A stretch of DNA of 64,000 nt from an uncultured Oscillospiraceae bacterium (GCA_934567355.1 CAKTJC010000002.1:62001-126000), one strand, 5' to 3'. Numbered from the stretch's first letter, positions 50,693-59,666 are shown. The notes: a model not told the origin generated them from the sequence alone. Program-made: numbers and translations.

Positions 50693-51616
50693 ATGAACGA
50701 TACGAAAGAAAAGCGGCGGACGGTTCACCGCAGGCTGAGACTTACCAACGATGATCTTTGGGGCTATGTCTTTATTGCTGCCGCCATGGTGATTTTCTGC
50801 GTTTTTACTCTTTATCCCGTCATCAGCGCCATTTACACCAGCTTCCTGAAATATAAGCCCTTTGGCTCCCAGTTCATCGGTCTGAAGAATTATGCCGATA
50901 CGCTGAAGTTCTCCAAGTTTAATCTTTTCTACAAGGCGGCGTACAACACCCTGATTTATACCGTGATCGTGGTGCCCCTGTCGCTGCTGCTCTCCTTCTC
51001 CATCGCGGTAATGATCCTGCCCTTCAGGAAAAAGGTGCAGTCCATTTTCAAGGCCATGTATTACCTGCCCGGCATCGCCTCCGGCGTGGCGCTGAGCGTG
51101 GTGTGGCTGTGGCTGTACGATTCCTCCCCGGATGGAATTTTCAACCGGCTGCTGGGCTTTTTCGGTGTCCCGGCACAGAACTGGCTCTCTTCTACTAAAA
51201 CCTCGATGCTTTCCCTGATTATCATGGCGCTGCTTTCCAGCCATGGCGTAAGGGTTATTACATATATTGCCGCTCTGCTGGGCATTGATAACAGCTATTT
51301 TGAGGCCGCCGAGCTGGACGGTGCTACCTTCTTCCAGAAGGTGCGCTATATTGTCTGGCCTCTCGTCAAGCCCACCACCCTGTTCCTGCTGATTACCGGC
51401 GTGATTGGCTCTTTCCAGGTATTTATGAATGCCTACATCATGACCGGCGGCGGCCCGGACAATTCCACCACCATGATCGGTCTGCTGATCTACCGCAACG
51501 CTTTCGAGCGGAACGAGTTCGGCATGGCCTGCGCCCAGGCAATCCTGCTGACCATTGCCATTGCCATTATGTCCCTGTTCCAGTTCAAGGCAATGGGCGT
51601 GGACGTCGAGTATTAA
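50693..51616 (+). CDS. Sugar ABC transporter permease (MalF-like), amino-sugar cluster
   Basis: This 307-residue protein has six membrane helices and the EAA loop YFEAAELDGATFFQKVRYIVWP. The basic N-terminus KEKRRTVHRRLRLTNDD is cytoplasmic. The ATG follows TGGAGG. It pairs with the next gene to form a CUT1 channel. Confidence 0.93.
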   Translation: MNDTKEKRRTVHRRLRLTNDDLWGYVFIAAAMVIFCVFTLYPVISAIYTSFLKYKPFGSQFIGLKNYADTLKFSKFNLFYKAAYNTLIYTVIVVPLSLLLSFSIAVMILPFRKKVQSIFKAMYYLPGIASGVALSVVWLWLYDSSPDGIFNRLLGFFGVPAQNWLSSTKTSMLSLIIMALLSSHGVRVITYIAALLGIDNSYFEAAELDGATFFQKVRYIVWPLVKPTTLFLLITGVIGSFQVFMNAYIMTGGGPDNSTTMIGLLIYRNAFERNEFGMACAQAILLTIAIAIMSLFQFKAMGVDVEY

Positions 51617-51629
51617 GGAGGGAATAGAC

Positions 51630-52499
51630 ATGGCAACAACCGGACTTTATTCCCAGCATCTGGACAATGTGAAGATCCGCTACCTGCGCAATGCCGTGAT
51701 TGCCATTGTCCTGACCATCCTGGCGGCGGCGACGCTGTTTCCCATCTGCTACATGATTCTCTCCGCCTTTGGCCCCAATGTGTCCACGGCGGGCAATATG
51801 CGCACCATTTTCCCGGCGCGTTTCACGCTGGAGTCCTTCCAGGCATTCTTCGATTTTAACCAGTATTCCCTGCGCTGGATCATCAACAGCTGCGTCGTGG
51901 CCTCCTGCGCCGTGGTGGGCAACGTGATCTTCGCCTCCATGGCGGGCTATGCCTTTGCCAAGATCAAATTCAAGGGCAGCGGCATCCTGTTTTCCATGAT
52001 CCTGGTGGCCATGATGATTCCCTATCAGGTGACCCAGGTGCCCCTGTATATCCTGATGGTGCGCAAGTTCTCCATGACCAATACCTACGCGGCCATGATC
52101 CTGCCGGGGCTGTGCACGGCCTACAATATCTTCCTGTGCAAGCAGTTCTTCACCGGCCTGCCCACGCCGCTGATCGAGAGCGCAAAGATCGAGGGCTGCA
52201 ACCAGTTCCAGATTTTTGTAAAGATCATTCTGCCTTTGGCAAAGACCGTGCTGGCTGTTATGGCCATCAATACCTTCATGTCCAGCTGGAACGACTTCTT
52301 CTGGCCCTTCCTTGTCACCAACAACCCGGCCATGTTCACCATCCAGGTGGGTCTGAAGCAGTTCAAATTCGCAAACGAGACCCTGTTCGCACCCATGATG
52401 GCCGGTGCCACCGTTTCTGCACTGCCCATGTTTGTCCTGTTCTTCTCTCTGCAGAAGTACTTTATGGAAGGCGTCACCATCGGCGCCGTCAAGGGCTGA
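51630..52499 (+). CDS. Sugar ABC transporter permease (MalG-like), amino-sugar cluster
   Basis: This 289-residue protein has six membrane helices. The EAA loop is altered to LIESAKIEGCNQFQIFVKIILP. The ATG follows AAGGAGGG at 7-8 nt; an earlier in-frame start inside the upstream gene is not supported. As in the arabinoside cluster there is no ATPase gene nearby. Confidence 0.93.
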   Translation: MATTGLYSQHLDNVKIRYLRNAVIAIVLTILAAATLFPICYMILSAFGPNVSTAGNMRTIFPARFTLESFQAFFDFNQYSLRWIINSCVVASCAVVGNVIFASMAGYAFAKIKFKGSGILFSMILVAMMIPYQVTQVPLYILMVRKFSMTNTYAAMILPGLCTAYNIFLCKQFFTGLPTPLIESAKIEGCNQFQIFVKIILPLAKTVLAVMAINTFMSSWNDFFWPFLVTNNPAMFTIQVGLKQFKFANETLFAPMMAGATVSALPMFVLFFSLQKYFMEGVTIGAVKG

Positions 52500-52514
52500 T
52501 AAGATGTATTGATT

Positions 52515-52543
52515 GCAGCCCCCACTGTTTCGGTGGGGGCTGC
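52515..52543 (+). terminator. Hairpin after the second permease gene
   Basis: GCAGCCCCCAC / GTGGGGGCTGC has a 7-nt loop and no T-run; likely an intercistronic stabiliser. Confidence 0.5.
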
Positions 52544-52616
52544 TGCATGAAAGAAACCCCTGAGTCGACCGCCTTTGGTAGGAGGCGGCGCTTGCGGCGT
52601 TTTTAAGGAGAAAACG

Positions 52617-53582
52617 ATGATCAGAACATATTTGCAAACGGATGAAAAAGACCTCTTCACCCTCTGGAATACCGCCGGGACTGGGCTGGGATTTGCCCCG
52701 CTGACGCAGGAAGCCTTCCGCCGCCTGCTCACCGGCCATCCCCATTTCTCCCCGGAATATACCTTTGTGCTGGAGGAAGGGGGGAAAGTACTGGGCTTTG
52801 TAAACGGCTGCACCGGCGCGGATATTCCCAAGGGGGATGTCCGGGGCTATGTCAGCTGCCTGATTCTGGCGCAGGAGGCGGATACCGACGAAAATACTGC
52901 CCTGCTGCTTACCGCTCTGGAGGATGCCTTCCGGCGGGTGGGCAGAACCTACAGCGCTGTTACCTTCTTTAATCCCATCCGGCTGCCCTGGGTCATCCCC
53001 GGCACGCCGGGGCACCAGCACAACAACGCGCCGGGTATCGCCCTGGACATTCCCCTGCACGACCGCATGATCGCCCTGGGCTATCGGGAGGCTACCCGGG
53101 AGTGCGCCATGTACCTGAATCTCTCCGACTATGAGACGCCCCGGTGGGTAGAGGAAAAGGCGGAAAAGATGGCATCTGAGGGCTACCGGGTGGAGCGCTA
53201 CGATGCGTCCCGGCATACAGGGCTGAACGAAATGGTGGACGCTCTGCAAAATCCCATGTGGTCGGCGGAAATCCCGGCGGCAGGGGAGACCGGCATGGAC
53301 TTGCTGGTCGGCCTGAAGGGCAATACCTGCGCAGGCTTTACCGGCCCCGTCTATCCGGAGGAAACCGGCCGGGGATATTTTGCCGGCCTTGGCGTCGCAC
53401 CGCAGTACGAAGGGCACGGCCTGGGCACCCTGCTCTTCTATCGCCTGCTGGAGCGGGAAAAGCAGGCGGGTTCCCAATACATGTCCCTGTTTACGGGGGA
53501 GGATAACCATGCCCGCTTTATCTATCTGGGTGCCGGGTTCCGCATCGTGCGAACCTTCGGCGTGATGCTGAGGAACCTCTGA
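52617..53582 (+). CDS. Tandem GNAT acetyltransferase
   Basis: The protein has 321 residues with two GNAT-like halves. The C-terminal half has a clear acetyl-CoA motif (LGVAPQYEGHGLGTLLFYRLLE) and a late MSLFTGEDNHARFIYLGAGF segment. The N-terminal half is degenerate (FVLEEGGKVLGFVNG). The ATG follows AAGGAG. The last three codons and the stop come from an inverted-repeat element, so insertion appears to have replaced the original end. In this locus it could acetylate an amino sugar, but the substrate is unknown. Confidence 0.85.
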   Translation: MIRTYLQTDEKDLFTLWNTAGTGLGFAPLTQEAFRRLLTGHPHFSPEYTFVLEEGGKVLGFVNGCTGADIPKGDVRGYVSCLILAQEADTDENTALLLTALEDAFRRVGRTYSAVTFFNPIRLPWVIPGTPGHQHNNAPGIALDIPLHDRMIALGYREATRECAMYLNLSDYETPRWVEEKAEKMASEGYRVERYDASRHTGLNEMVDALQNPMWSAEIPAAGETGMDLLVGLKGNTCAGFTGPVYPEETGRGYFAGLGVAPQYEGHGLGTLLFYRLLEREKQAGSQYMSLFTGEDNHARFIYLGAGFRIVRTFGVMLRNL

Positions 53583-53733
53583 ATAAATCGGCTTCGGCTG
53601 AGCAGCGGATCTTTTTCCCCGGCTGTGCGGTTTCAAAAGTGGGAAATACACCAAGTATTCCTCCGCTTTTGAAACCTTCATCCGGTGAAAAATCTCTCGC
53701 TGTCAGCTCTTGCCGATTTAATCAGAGCTTCCC
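53571..53733. repeat. Short inverted-repeat element, copy 2 (163 bp)
   Basis: The left end AGGAACCTCTGAATAAATC and the right end GATTTAATCAGAGCTTCCC are inverted repeats. The inner hairpin GGTTTCAAAAG / CTTTTGAAACC (53629-53676) is shared with the element at 62720-62881. The left end supplies the GNAT stop codon, and the right end abuts the ribosome binding site of the deacetylase gene. Confidence 0.8.
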
Positions 53734-53750
53734 GAAAGGAGCTGTAAAAA

Positions 53751-54452
53751 ATGAAAGAACATACCGTACTTGCCATCGGCGCGCACATCGGCGACGCCGA
53801 ACTGACCGCAGGCGCACTGCTTGCCACCTGCGCCGTGCATGGGGGGAAGGCCGTCACCCTGGCGCTGACGGCAGGAGAAAAGGGAGCCCCCGCCGGGGCG
53901 GACATCGCCGAATACCGCCGGGGGAAGATCGCCGAGGCGGCGGCTTTTGCCCACGACCTTGGCGGCGAGAGCTATGTCCTGCCCTATGAGGATGGTCTGC
54001 TGCCGGATAACGACGAGGTTCGCTTTGCCGTGTGCGACATCATCCGCAAGGTAAAGCCCGACATCATCGTCACCCACCATGAAAACAGCATGCATAAGGA
54101 TCATATGGTCTGCCACAAAATCGTGGTGGATGCCTGGTTCTATGCCGCCATCGAAGGTTTTCAGAGGGAGCTGCCGAAGCATTTTGCCAGGCACCTCTAT
54201 TTTGCCGAGAACTGGGAGGATGCCCCCGGCTTTGAGCCCTATGTCTACCTGGACGTGACTGACGGCTTCCCCCTGTGGGAAAAGGCCATCGAGCACCACT
54301 GGTTCGCCGTCCATTCCACCAGTTTCCCCTATAAGGAGTACTATTCCCATTTGAAGCGACTGCGGGGCATCCAGGGCAGAAAGGGCTACTGCGAATGCTT
54401 CATGATCCCAAAGGAACAGTATAAGCTGGTTCAGACACTGGATGAAATTTAA
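53751..54452 (+). CDS. PIG-L/LmbE family deacetylase
   Basis: In this 233-residue protein the first metal motif reads GAHIGDAE where most members have a HPDDE form, keeping the histidine and the later acidic residues. The second motif is HHENSMHKDHM with an HxxH. PIG-L enzymes remove acetyl groups from GlcNAc-type sugars with a zinc ion. In this cluster it could deacetylate an imported amino sugar. The ATG follows AAAGGAG at the edge of the inverted-repeat element. Confidence 0.85.
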   Translation: MKEHTVLAIGAHIGDAELTAGALLATCAVHGGKAVTLALTAGEKGAPAGADIAEYRRGKIAEAAAFAHDLGGESYVLPYEDGLLPDNDEVRFAVCDIIRKVKPDIIVTHHENSMHKDHMVCHKIVVDAWFYAAIEGFQRELPKHFARHLYFAENWEDAPGFEPYVYLDVTDGFPLWEKAIEHHWFAVHSTSFPYKEYYSHLKRLRGIQGRKGYCECFMIPKEQYKLVQTLDEI

Positions 54453-54518
54453 GGAACCTCTGAATAAATCATCTGCGGCTGGGCAGAGGGTCTTGCTGAT
54501 TTAGTCAGAGCTTCTCTA
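54452..54518. repeat. Short inverted-repeat element, copy 3 (67 bp, core deleted)
   Basis: The left end AGGAACCTCTGAATAAATC starts at the last base of the deacetylase stop codon. The right end is GATTTAGTCAGAGCTTCTCT. Only about 28 bp lie between, so this is a core-deleted version. Confidence 0.75.
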
Positions 54519-54531
54519 GGAGGAAGAAAAA

Positions 54532-55263
54532 ATGGCATTTTTAAGAGTTGAATATTTTTCAAAAACCCTGCAAATGACCACCTCCTTCCAGGCGGTTCTC
54601 CCGGATGAGGGAAAGCTGAAGGATGCGAAGGTGATCTATCTGCTCCATGGCCTGTCGGATAACTGCACCAACTGGATGCGATTTACCGCATGCGAGCGTT
54701 ACGCCAGAGAATTTGGTGCGGCACTGATCATGCCGGAGGTGCAGCGCGGATTTTATATCGACGGCGTATATAGCCTGGACTACTTTACCTATGTTTCCCA
54801 GGAGCTTCCCCAGGCGGTGCACCGCATGTTTGGCCTGAGCCTTCAGCGGGAGAAGAGCTATGTGATGGGGCTGTCCATGGGCGGCTTCGGCGCGCTGAAA
54901 TGCGCTCTGACCTATCCCAAACGCTATGCCGGCTGCGGCAGCTTCTCTGGGGTGACCGATCTGAACGCCACCTCCCGCCGGGACGGAGCACTGCGCGCCT
55001 GGGAATTTGATGCCCTGCTGGGCATTGGAAAGCAGCCGGGCAGGGAAAACGATCTGTTTGCCCTGGCGCAGAAAAAAGATCTGCCGCCCATCTACCTGTC
55101 CTGCGGAGAGCAGGACGCGCTGTATCCCATGAATGTGGAATTTGCCGCTCATCTGCAGAAAAACAGTGCGATTTACCGCTTCGACCACCGCCCCGGAAAC
55201 CACACCTGGGATTTCTGGGATCAGTCGCTGCACGACTGCATGCAGTGGCTGCTGCAGCCCTGA
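54532..55263 (+). CDS. Esterase family protein (EstA/esterase D-like)
   Basis: In this 243-residue alpha/beta hydrolase the oxyanion region is LLHGLSDNCTNW and the nucleophile is in MGLSMGGFGALK. The aspartate lies in SCGEQDALYP and the histidine in PGNHTWDFWD. There is no signal peptide. The ATG follows AGGAGGAAG. Relatives act on short acyl esters. In this operon a sugar O-acetyl ester, such as O-acetylated MurNAc, is a possible substrate by context only. Confidence 0.85.
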   Translation: MAFLRVEYFSKTLQMTTSFQAVLPDEGKLKDAKVIYLLHGLSDNCTNWMRFTACERYAREFGAALIMPEVQRGFYIDGVYSLDYFTYVSQELPQAVHRMFGLSLQREKSYVMGLSMGGFGALKCALTYPKRYAGCGSFSGVTDLNATSRRDGALRAWEFDALLGIGKQPGRENDLFALAQKKDLPPIYLSCGEQDALYPMNVEFAAHLQKNSAIYRFDHRPGNHTWDFWDQSLHDCMQWLLQP

Positions 55264-55276
55264 AGGAGGAAGAACC

Positions 55277-56422
55277 ATGGTTTTATTCGGCGCTGACCGG
55301 GTGGGGGAATTTGGCCGCCTGTTTGAGGGACGGGTTGCCCTGCTTACCGGCCCCTCCGGCCGAACCGGCGGGAATGTGCCCACCATCGATGTGCTGCGGC
55401 AGTGCTGCGACCTGCGGCTGCTGCTTGCTCCGGAGCACGGCGTGCGGGGTGACAAGGCGGCGGGTGCGCTTTTTGCCGACGAAGTCGACCCGGAGAGCGG
55501 CCTGACCGTGCGCAGCCTCTATACCAAGACCTCCAAGCGGCTGTCGGTGCAGACGCTGGCGCTGTTCGACACCTTGGTTTACGACATGGCGGACGTGGGT
55601 TGCCGGTATTATACCTTCCTGAGCACCCTGCGCTTTTGCATAGAGGATTGCGCCGCTGCCGGGAAACGGCTGGTAGTGCTCGACCGACCCAACCCCCTGG
55701 GCGACCGGGTGGAGGGCGGTCTGCTGCGCAGGGAGACGGAGAGCTTCGTCGGCGGCTACGAAATGCCGGTGTGCTACGGACTGACCTGCGGCGAGCTGGC
55801 GGAAATGATGAATGCGGAATTGAACTGCCGGTGCGACCTGCACATCGTGCCCTGCGGCGGCCTGACGCGGGAAATGACCTTCCGGGACTGGGGGCACTGC
55901 TGGGTCGCGCCCAGCCTGGGCATTCCCCGGTTCGAGACGGCGCTGCTGTATCCCGGCACCTGCCTGATCGAGGGCACGAACCTGTCCGAGGGACGGGGGA
56001 CAGCCGATCCCTTTGCCATCCTCGGCGCCCCCTTCATCCGGGCGGAGGGCTTTTGCCGGGCGTTCAACGAACTGGGCTGCCCCGGGGTGGAGGCGACGCC
56101 GGTGTACTTTAATCCCACCGCCTCCAAGCACCAGGGCGAGCTCTGCGGCGGCATCCACCTGCACATTACGGATGAAAAGGCCGTGCAGCCGGTGGCACTG
56201 GGGGTAAGACTGCTGGATCTGCTGCGGAGAATGTATCCCGCAGACTTCCGCTTCCTCGACCCGGTGCGGCAGGACGGAAAGCCCTTCATCTCTCTGCTGG
56301 CGGGGCACCGAGAATTTGAAAGCCCAAGCTGGAATGCAGAGGAGATCCTCAGCCGTTACGCATCCGAGAGTCAGGCTTTCCGCCTGAGGAAGGCTGCCTA
56401 CGAACGTTATCCCAAGGAGTGA
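55277..56422 (+). CDS. namZ: NamZ-type exo-beta-N-acetylmuramidase (DUF1343, GH171)
   Basis: This 381-residue protein matches DUF1343 proteins: LLLAPEHGVRGD, VYDMADVGCRYYTF, VVLDRPNPLGD and GTNLSEGRGTADPF. The Bacillus member (YbbC/NamZ) releases terminal MurNAc from peptidoglycan fragments. No signal peptide is seen here, unlike the secreted Bacillus enzyme, so it would act on imported saccharides. The ATG follows AAGGAGGAAG; an upstream frame inside the esterase gene is not real. It lies 6 nt before the GH3 gene. Confidence 0.9.
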   Translation: MVLFGADRVGEFGRLFEGRVALLTGPSGRTGGNVPTIDVLRQCCDLRLLLAPEHGVRGDKAAGALFADEVDPESGLTVRSLYTKTSKRLSVQTLALFDTLVYDMADVGCRYYTFLSTLRFCIEDCAAAGKRLVVLDRPNPLGDRVEGGLLRRETESFVGGYEMPVCYGLTCGELAEMMNAELNCRCDLHIVPCGGLTREMTFRDWGHCWVAPSLGIPRFETALLYPGTCLIEGTNLSEGRGTADPFAILGAPFIRAEGFCRAFNELGCPGVEATPVYFNPTASKHQGELCGGIHLHITDEKAVQPVALGVRLLDLLRRMYPADFRFLDPVRQDGKPFISLLAGHREFESPSWNAEEILSRYASESQAFRLRKAAYERYPKE

Positions 56423-56428
56423 ACCAAA

Positions 56429-57961
56429 ATGGAACTGACCATAAAGCAGCTGCTGGGGCAGAAGCTGGAATACGGCTTCCACGGCACGGCACTGACCGAA
56501 GAATTCAAAAATCTGATTCGGGAATATAAAATCGGCAATGTGATCCTCTTCCGCCGCAACGTGGAAAGCGCGGAGCAGGTGCGCCGCCTGTGCGCAGAGA
56601 TCCGGGATTTTATCACGCAGGAAACCGGCATCCCGCCCTTCATCATCATCGACGAAGAGGGCGGCATGGTCTCGCGGCTTCCCAAGGACGCGGTGAATGT
56701 CCCCGGCGCGATGGCCGTCGCCGCCACCGGCGACCCGGAAAATGCCCGCCGTGCCTCGGAGATCACCATCCGGCAGCTGCGCGGCCTGGGGGCAAATTTC
56801 AACATGGCGCCTGTGCTGGATGTGAACAGCAATCCCAATAATCCCGTCATCGGCGTCCGGAGCTACGGTGACGAGGCGGCGCGGGTGGCGGCCTTCGGAT
56901 GTGCTTCCATTGCGCACTACCGGGGCAGCGGCGTGCACTGCTGCATCAAGCATTTCCCCGGCCACGGCGATACGGCGGTGGACAGCCACCTGGGGCTGCC
57001 CCGGGTGGACAAGACCGAGGAGGAATTGGAGCAGCTGGAGCTGATCCCCTTCCGCCGCGCCATCGAGGCGGGAGCCCCGGCGGTGATGATGAGCCATGTG
57101 CTCTTCCCCAATATCCAAAGCGAGCAGGTACCCTGCACCATGTCCCGCTACATGGTCACGGAGCTGCTGCGAAAGAAGCTGGGCTTTGACGGTCTGATCT
57201 TCACCGACTGCATGGAGATGCTGGCTATCCGCGACCATTACGGCACGCCGGAGGGCGTTGTAGCCTCCATAAAGGCGGGCGTGGACATTGCAGAGATCTC
57301 CGCCACCTTCGAGCTGGAGCTTCGGGCGGCCGAGACCGTGAATGAGGCTGCCGCCCGGGGTGAATTCGATATGGAGGAGCTTCGGGAATCCGTGGAGCGG
57401 ATTCTGAAGTTTAAGCGGCAGCTGTTTGCCGCGCCGGAGGCGGAGCTTTGCAACCGCCCGGAGGATCGTCTGGCAGTGCAGCGCATGAGCCGCCAGGCAA
57501 TCAGCTGCCTGGGCGGGACGCCCTTCCGGGCGGACGGGGATACCTTCTTCTGCGGCTGCGCGGACTATCGGGTGTCCGGCGTTGCCAATGAGGACGGCTG
57601 GGCGTTTACCTTCCCGGAATACATGGCAAAGTCCTTCGGTGCGGATTGCCTGGTCACCCCAAAGGAGCCCGGCGAGGCGGACATCCGCGCCGCTGTGGAG
57701 CGGGCAAAGGGCAGCGGCAAAATCGTCCTGGGCACCTGCAACGGCCACCTGTTCCGGGGGCAGCTGCAATTGGCGCAGGCACTGGCGGCGCTGAATAAAC
57801 CCCTGGCGATTGTTGCGCTGCGCAATCCCTATGACCTGTCCGCCGCTCCGGAGGGAGCCTGGAAGCTGGCCTCCTACGACTATGAGGAGCCGACGCTGGC
57901 AGCGCTGGCGGATGTACTGCGCGGCGGCGAGACCACCGGCGCATGCCCGGTGAAGCTGTGA
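56429..57961 (+). CDS. nagZ: GH3 beta-N-acetylhexosaminidase (NagZ-like)
   Basis: This 510-residue GH3 enzyme has the NagZ signature KHFPGHGDTAVDSH carrying the His/Asp acid-base pair. The nucleophile segment is FTDCMEMLAI. A C-terminal domain of about 170 residues follows the catalytic barrel. No signal peptide is present. It should remove GlcNAc from MurNAc-containing saccharides. NamZ plus NagZ is the pair known from Bacillus peptidoglycan recycling, here joined to an ABC importer. Confidence 0.92.
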   Translation: MELTIKQLLGQKLEYGFHGTALTEEFKNLIREYKIGNVILFRRNVESAEQVRRLCAEIRDFITQETGIPPFIIIDEEGGMVSRLPKDAVNVPGAMAVAATGDPENARRASEITIRQLRGLGANFNMAPVLDVNSNPNNPVIGVRSYGDEAARVAAFGCASIAHYRGSGVHCCIKHFPGHGDTAVDSHLGLPRVDKTEEELEQLELIPFRRAIEAGAPAVMMSHVLFPNIQSEQVPCTMSRYMVTELLRKKLGFDGLIFTDCMEMLAIRDHYGTPEGVVASIKAGVDIAEISATFELELRAAETVNEAAARGEFDMEELRESVERILKFKRQLFAAPEAELCNRPEDRLAVQRMSRQAISCLGGTPFRADGDTFFCGCADYRVSGVANEDGWAFTFPEYMAKSFGADCLVTPKEPGEADIRAAVERAKGSGKIVLGTCNGHLFRGQLQLAQALAALNKPLAIVALRNPYDLSAAPEGAWKLASYDYEEPTLAALADVLRGGETTGACPVKL

Positions 57962-58007
57962 CCGCCTGCCGCGTGCAGAAGCACAAAAAACCGGCTGAGG
58001 TAAAATT

Positions 58008-58679
58008 ATGTATCGCATTTTTATTGTGGAGGACGACGAGGGCATTGCCCGGGGCGTCAGCCAGCTGATCGCATCCTGGGGTATGGAGGCGGTGACTGTC
58101 CGGAATTTTCAGAATGTAGCCGGGGAATTTGCCGCCTGCAATCCCCATCTGGTGCTGATGGACATCGGCCTGCCCTTTATGAACGGCTATCACTGGTGCA
58201 GTGAAATTCGGCGGGTGTCCAAGGTGCCCATCATCTTCCTGTCCTCCGCCTCCGATAATATGAACATCATCATGGCCATGAACATGGGGGCGGATGACTT
58301 CATCCCCAAGCCCTTTGACGGCAGCGTTCTGATCGCCAAGATCCAGGCGCTGCTGCGCCGCGCCTATTCCTTCGGCGAGAGCAGCCCTGTTTTGGAGCAC
58401 CGGGGCGCTATGCTGAACACCGGCGACAATTCCCTGGTTTATGAGGGAAAGCAGATCGGTCTTTCCAAGAATGAATACCGCATTCTGCTGGAGCTGATGA
58501 AGAGCAAGGGGAAGGTGGTCAGCCGGGAAAGACTGATGGAAGCGCTGTGGCAGACGGATTCCTTTGTGGACGAAAATGCTCTGACGGTGAATGTTGGCCG
58601 CCTGCGTCGGAAGCTGGAGGCGGCGGGACTCAAGGATTTCATAGAGACCAAATTCGGCGTGGGCTACCTGATCGATTGA
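58008..58679 (+). CDS. bceR: Bce-type response regulator (OmpR family)
   Basis: In this 223-residue protein the receiver domain has the acidic pair EDD near the start, the phospho-acceptor D52 in VLMDIGLP and the lysine in IPKPFDG. The C-terminal winged helix has LSKNEYRILLELMKSKGKVVSRERLMEALW. It is followed 9 nt later by its kinase. With the downstream BceAB-type exporter it forms a peptide-antibiotic sensing and resistance module. Confidence 0.9.
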   Translation: MYRIFIVEDDEGIARGVSQLIASWGMEAVTVRNFQNVAGEFAACNPHLVLMDIGLPFMNGYHWCSEIRRVSKVPIIFLSSASDNMNIIMAMNMGADDFIPKPFDGSVLIAKIQALLRRAYSFGESSPVLEHRGAMLNTGDNSLVYEGKQIGLSKNEYRILLELMKSKGKVVSRERLMEALWQTDSFVDENALTVNVGRLRRKLEAAGLKDFIETKFGVGYLID

Positions 58680-58688
58680 GGTGACGGC

Positions 58689-59666
58689 ATGGAAAAGAAA
58701 TGGATGCGTCCGCTGAAATGGCTGGCGCTGCCGGCGGTGTGCGGCGGCATCTTTGCCGCGGCCTTCCGGCTGTACCATCTGCCCGTGGCGGCGGCGCTGT
58801 ACCCCAGCGTGTTGTGCGCCCTGCTGCTCCTTGCCGTGCTCGCTGCGTGCATCTGGAAGAAACGGCAGAAGCTGAAAAAGCTTGCCGCCCTTGCCTCTCT
58901 GCCGGATGACCTGCCGGAGCGGCTGGAGGAATTTGACGGCGAAGCGGACGATGCCTATCGGGAGATCATCCTGGGGCTGCTCCGCCGCAGCGAAGAGCTG
59001 CAGCGCCAGACCCAGCGCCGCGAGGAGGAGCAGCGGGATTATTACACCACCTGGGTACACCAGATCAAAACCCCCATTGCCTCCATGCGTCTGCTGCTGG
59101 AAAGCGAGGATTCCGCTTTCAGCCGCACCCTGGGTGAGGAATTGCAGCGCATCGAGCAGTATGCGGAAATGGTGCTGACCTATCAGCGGCTGGACAGCGT
59201 GGATACGGACTATCTGTTCCGGGAATGCCGGGTGGACAAAATTGTAAAGAGCGCCATCCGGAAATTCGCCGCCCAGTTTATCCGCAAGGGCATCCGCCTG
59301 GAATACACGCCCATTGACGCATGCGTCGTCACCGATGAAAAGTGGCTCGCTTTCGTGGTGGAGCAGCTGCTGTCCAATGCCCTGAAATACACGCCCCGGG
59401 GGACGGTCACCATCTATTGGGAGAACGAATGCCTGTGCATCCGGGATACCGGCATCGGTATCGCGCCGGAGGATCTGCCGCGCATCTTCGACCGGGGCTA
59501 CACGGGGGACACCGGGCGCAGCGATAAAAAAGCCACAGGGCTTGGCCTGTATCTGTGCAGACGCATCTGCAAAAACCTGGGGCACGGCATCAGCGCCGAA
59601 TCCACGCCCGGCAAGGGAACCCTGATCCGGCTGGATCTGAGCCGCCGGGAAACCGTATTTGAATAG
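58689..59666 (+). CDS. bceS: Bce-type intramembrane-sensing histidine kinase
   Basis: In this 325-residue protein two N-terminal membrane helices (about 12-28 and 35-56) have almost no extracellular loop, as in BceS kinases that sense through their transporter. The phosphorylated histidine is H124 in TTWVHQIKTP. The ATPase has EQLLSNALKYT, RDTGIGIAPEDLPRIF and GLGLYLCRRIC. It pairs with the upstream regulator. Confidence 0.9.
   Translation: MEKKWMRPLKWLALPAVCGGIFAAAFRLYHLPVAAALYPSVLCALLLLAVLAACIWKKRQKLKKLAALASLPDDLPERLEEFDGEADDAYREIILGLLRRSEELQRQTQRREEEQRDYYTTWVHQIKTPIASMRLLLESEDSAFSRTLGEELQRIEQYAEMVLTYQRLDSVDTDYLFRECRVDKIVKSAIRKFAAQFIRKGIRLEYTPIDACVVTDEKWLAFVVEQLLSNALKYTPRGTVTIYWENECLCIRDTGIGIAPEDLPRIFDRGYTGDTGRSDKKATGLGLYLCRRICKNLGHGISAESTPGKGTLIRLDLSRRETVFE

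Noticed and set aside
55283..58045. A 920-codon open frame on the minus strand over namZ, nagZ and the response regulator start
   Set aside because: It runs antisense to three genes with clear family motifs, has low-complexity His/Arg/Gly-rich content and no recognisable domain. Such frames are common artefacts of GC-rich codon use.
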